From IMG/VR virus record IMGVR_UViG_3300035698_033106, positions 1-21,880 of that record: 21,880 bases of DNA; one strand, given 5' to 3'. The position numbers and the translations under genes are program-made. Positions 21,080-21,880 of the stretch are shown piece by piece (position 1 is the stretch's first letter; each line of letters starts with the position of its first letter). Below the pieces are notes generated by a model. It searched no databases. It saw nothing but the letters and a program-made list of their open reading frames with translations, and had not been told where the DNA came from. Source of the stretch: a virus.

Positions 21080-21361
21080 ATGCCTAACATAATGAAAGAA
21101 ATAAATGAAAAAGAAAAAATAGGGTTAATTTTAATGACGTCATTGATATGGGGAGTAGTCATAATGTTTGTGTTTAAATCAATTCCGATATATCGAATAG
21201 AACATGTACACAAAGAGTTCATAGATGGGTGGGTTAATAGGCAAACTTATGATTGGTGTTTGAGAAATGAATACAGCGCAATTATGTCTGATAATCCAAG
21301 AAGAATGATTGATTGTGTTAACCGAGAGGATGGTAAGAGCGTTGTGAATCATTCTGATTGA
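21080..21361 (+). CDS. Small single-pass membrane protein
   Basis: A 93-aa protein with one membrane segment at about 14-33 (IGLILMTSLIWGVVIMFVF) after a charged N-terminus, so a probable signal anchor with a soluble domain of about 60 residues containing two Cys (YDWCLRN and MIDCVNRE). ATG 21080 or 21092 may be the start. The bases just before it (CCCTAAAACAAAATG) copy those before genes 2 and 3. It is the last gene of the chain and has the size of a phage accessory membrane factor, but is unlike a known holin. Confidence 0.55.
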   Translation: MPNIMKEINEKEKIGLILMTSLIWGVVIMFVFKSIPIYRIEHVHKEFIDGWVNRQTYDWCLRNEYSAIMSDNPRRMIDCVNREDGKSVVNHSD

Positions 21362-21370
21362 GCGTAACTG

Positions 21371-21391
21371 ACATTAGAAACGTCCTAATGT
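21371..21391. repeat. Hairpin after the membrane-protein gene
   Basis: ACATTAG-N7-CTAATGT is a perfect 7-bp stem located 10 bp after the stop codon at 21361. No T-run follows on the plus strand, so it is at best a weak terminator or mRNA 3' end structure. Confidence 0.45.
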
Positions 21392-21421
21392 GTACATTAC
21401 AATGAAAGAATTGACAATTGA

Positions 21422-21781
21422 GTTGATGTAGCTAAACACAAGTCTCACCTCATACTCACATGCGAGGAGGGTAAAACACTTGTTAAGCAGCTAGGCCTTA
21501 GAAAACAAGAAATGCTGATAGAGTGGGGGGATAACCCATTTAATTGGAACGACGCATGTCAATTGGCTACATCAACTGAGTCGTCAATTTCGATTCAAAT
21601 GATCAAGACGCACGTTTACAGATTGGGGGGGCTCGCCAAAATAAAAAGAATATGGCGGACACAATTCCCTGTCTGCCGACAGGCAGGCTTCGGGAGTTGG
21701 GGCGACGAACCCCCTCCAATCACACAGGGTGGCAGGGAGAGAACAGGCCCTGTCATCCACATATTTCCAAAATGGAAATAA
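21422..21781 (+). pseudogene. Possible broken HTH protein
   Basis: The frame is open from 21422 to the stop at 21781 but has no start codon before ATG 21512. The part before (DVAKHKSHLILTCEEGKTLVKQLGLRKQ) looks like protein. ATG at 21402 in another frame (MKELTIEL, stop 21429-21431) would join it after a one-base shift. Residues after 21512 contain an HTH-like stretch (WNDACQLATSTE ... IKTHVYRLGGLAKIKRI). The last third is encoded by a REP-like hairpin and looks non-native. I suspect a decayed gene, but the evidence is weak. Confidence 0.35.
21671..21717. repeat. REP-like GC-rich hairpin pair
   Basis: GTCTGCC-GACA-GGCAGGC (21671-21688) is a 7-bp stem with one wobble; it is followed by GGAG-TT-GGGG ... 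CCCC-CTCC (21693-21717). Both are GC-rich islands in an AT-rich region, resembling chromosomal REP elements. They interrupt the 3' part of the doubtful ORF. Confidence 0.5.
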
Positions 21782-21880
21782 CTGAAATATCTGGGCATGA
21801 ACATGCTTAATCTATGCATATCTGGGCAACTGAGTGTATCGAAAAATTCGAATAACTGAGATGAAAAAGAAAAAACAAAC
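21782..21880. other. Non-coding right end with short direct repeats
   Basis: I see no gene here. ATATCTGGGCA occurs at 21787-21797 and 21818-21828 (31-bp spacing); AATAACTGARAT occurs at 21777-21788 and 21851-21862. GCATG-AA-CATGC and TCGAA-AAA-TTCGA are small palindromes. The role is unknown; a regulatory or origin-like region is possible. Confidence 0.35.

Noticed and set aside
21616-21819. Minus-strand 67-aa ORF near the right end
   Set aside because: It runs through the GC-rich hairpins and has no ribosome binding site or domain-like pattern.

Overview
This window looks like part of a tailed double-stranded DNA phage (or prophage) genome from an AT-rich bacterial host. The main evidence is a contiguous minus-strand packaging and head block: small terminase, large terminase, portal, scaffold, SU10-type major capsid protein and a repeat-rich virion protein. 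The host is not identified. Several ribosome binding sites read AAGGAGGTG, matching a bacterial anti-Shine-Dalgarno. The many tiny zinc-ribbon ORFs, an intein in a class II ribonucleotide reductase and a REP-like hairpin near the right end are compatible with a Patescibacteria-type (CPR) host, but that is inference only.

Layout. (1) 1-13097, minus strand, read right to left: an unknown 133-aa protein, groES, groEL, a ParB-like protein, terS, a small nuclease-like protein, terL split into separate ATPase and nuclease genes, an unknown gene, a mini zinc protein that looks frameshifted, an intrinsic terminator, portal, a 114-aa protein, a zinc-finger protein, scaffold, major capsid protein, an HNH endonuclease, two small head/neck-type unknowns, and a tandem-repeat virion protein that runs off the left edge. 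(2) 13137-14357: two divergently oriented genes with the same zinc / helix-turn-helix / zinc architecture around a 216-bp control region. (3) 14340-19605, minus strand: an operon of two metallophosphoesterases, an unknown, a PduO-type cobalamin adenosyltransferase, a class II (adenosylcobalamin-dependent) ribonucleotide reductase interrupted by an HNH-bearing intein at its catalytic cysteine, and an HNH/NinG-like nuclease. (4) 19628-21361, plus strand: a chain of very small genes. It starts with a 22-codon ORF resembling the N-terminus of tryptophanyl-tRNA synthetase and includes four consecutive genes whose 5' ends are near-identical copies of one module. (5) 21362-21880: hairpins, short repeats and one doubtful, probably broken ORF.

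How the genes fit together. The adenosyltransferase would make the adenosylcobalamin that the reductase needs, so the phage appears to carry its own dNTP supply together with cofactor activation. GroES/GroEL sit directly upstream of the packaging genes, which suggests a dedicated chaperonin for virion or replication proteins. Terminase subunits, portal, scaffold and capsid protein form a standard head-assembly pathway, with HNH-type proteins scattered through it. The two zinc/HTH proteins between the early-like and late-like blocks are the natural candidates for the transcription switch. Promoters there lie so close to start codons that leaderless mRNAs are likely.

The most unusual features are the repeated start-module gene chain (20089-21073), the TrpRS-like mini-ORF beside a 22-bp perfect palindrome (19605-19696), the split terminase, and the cobalamin/reductase/intein cluster.
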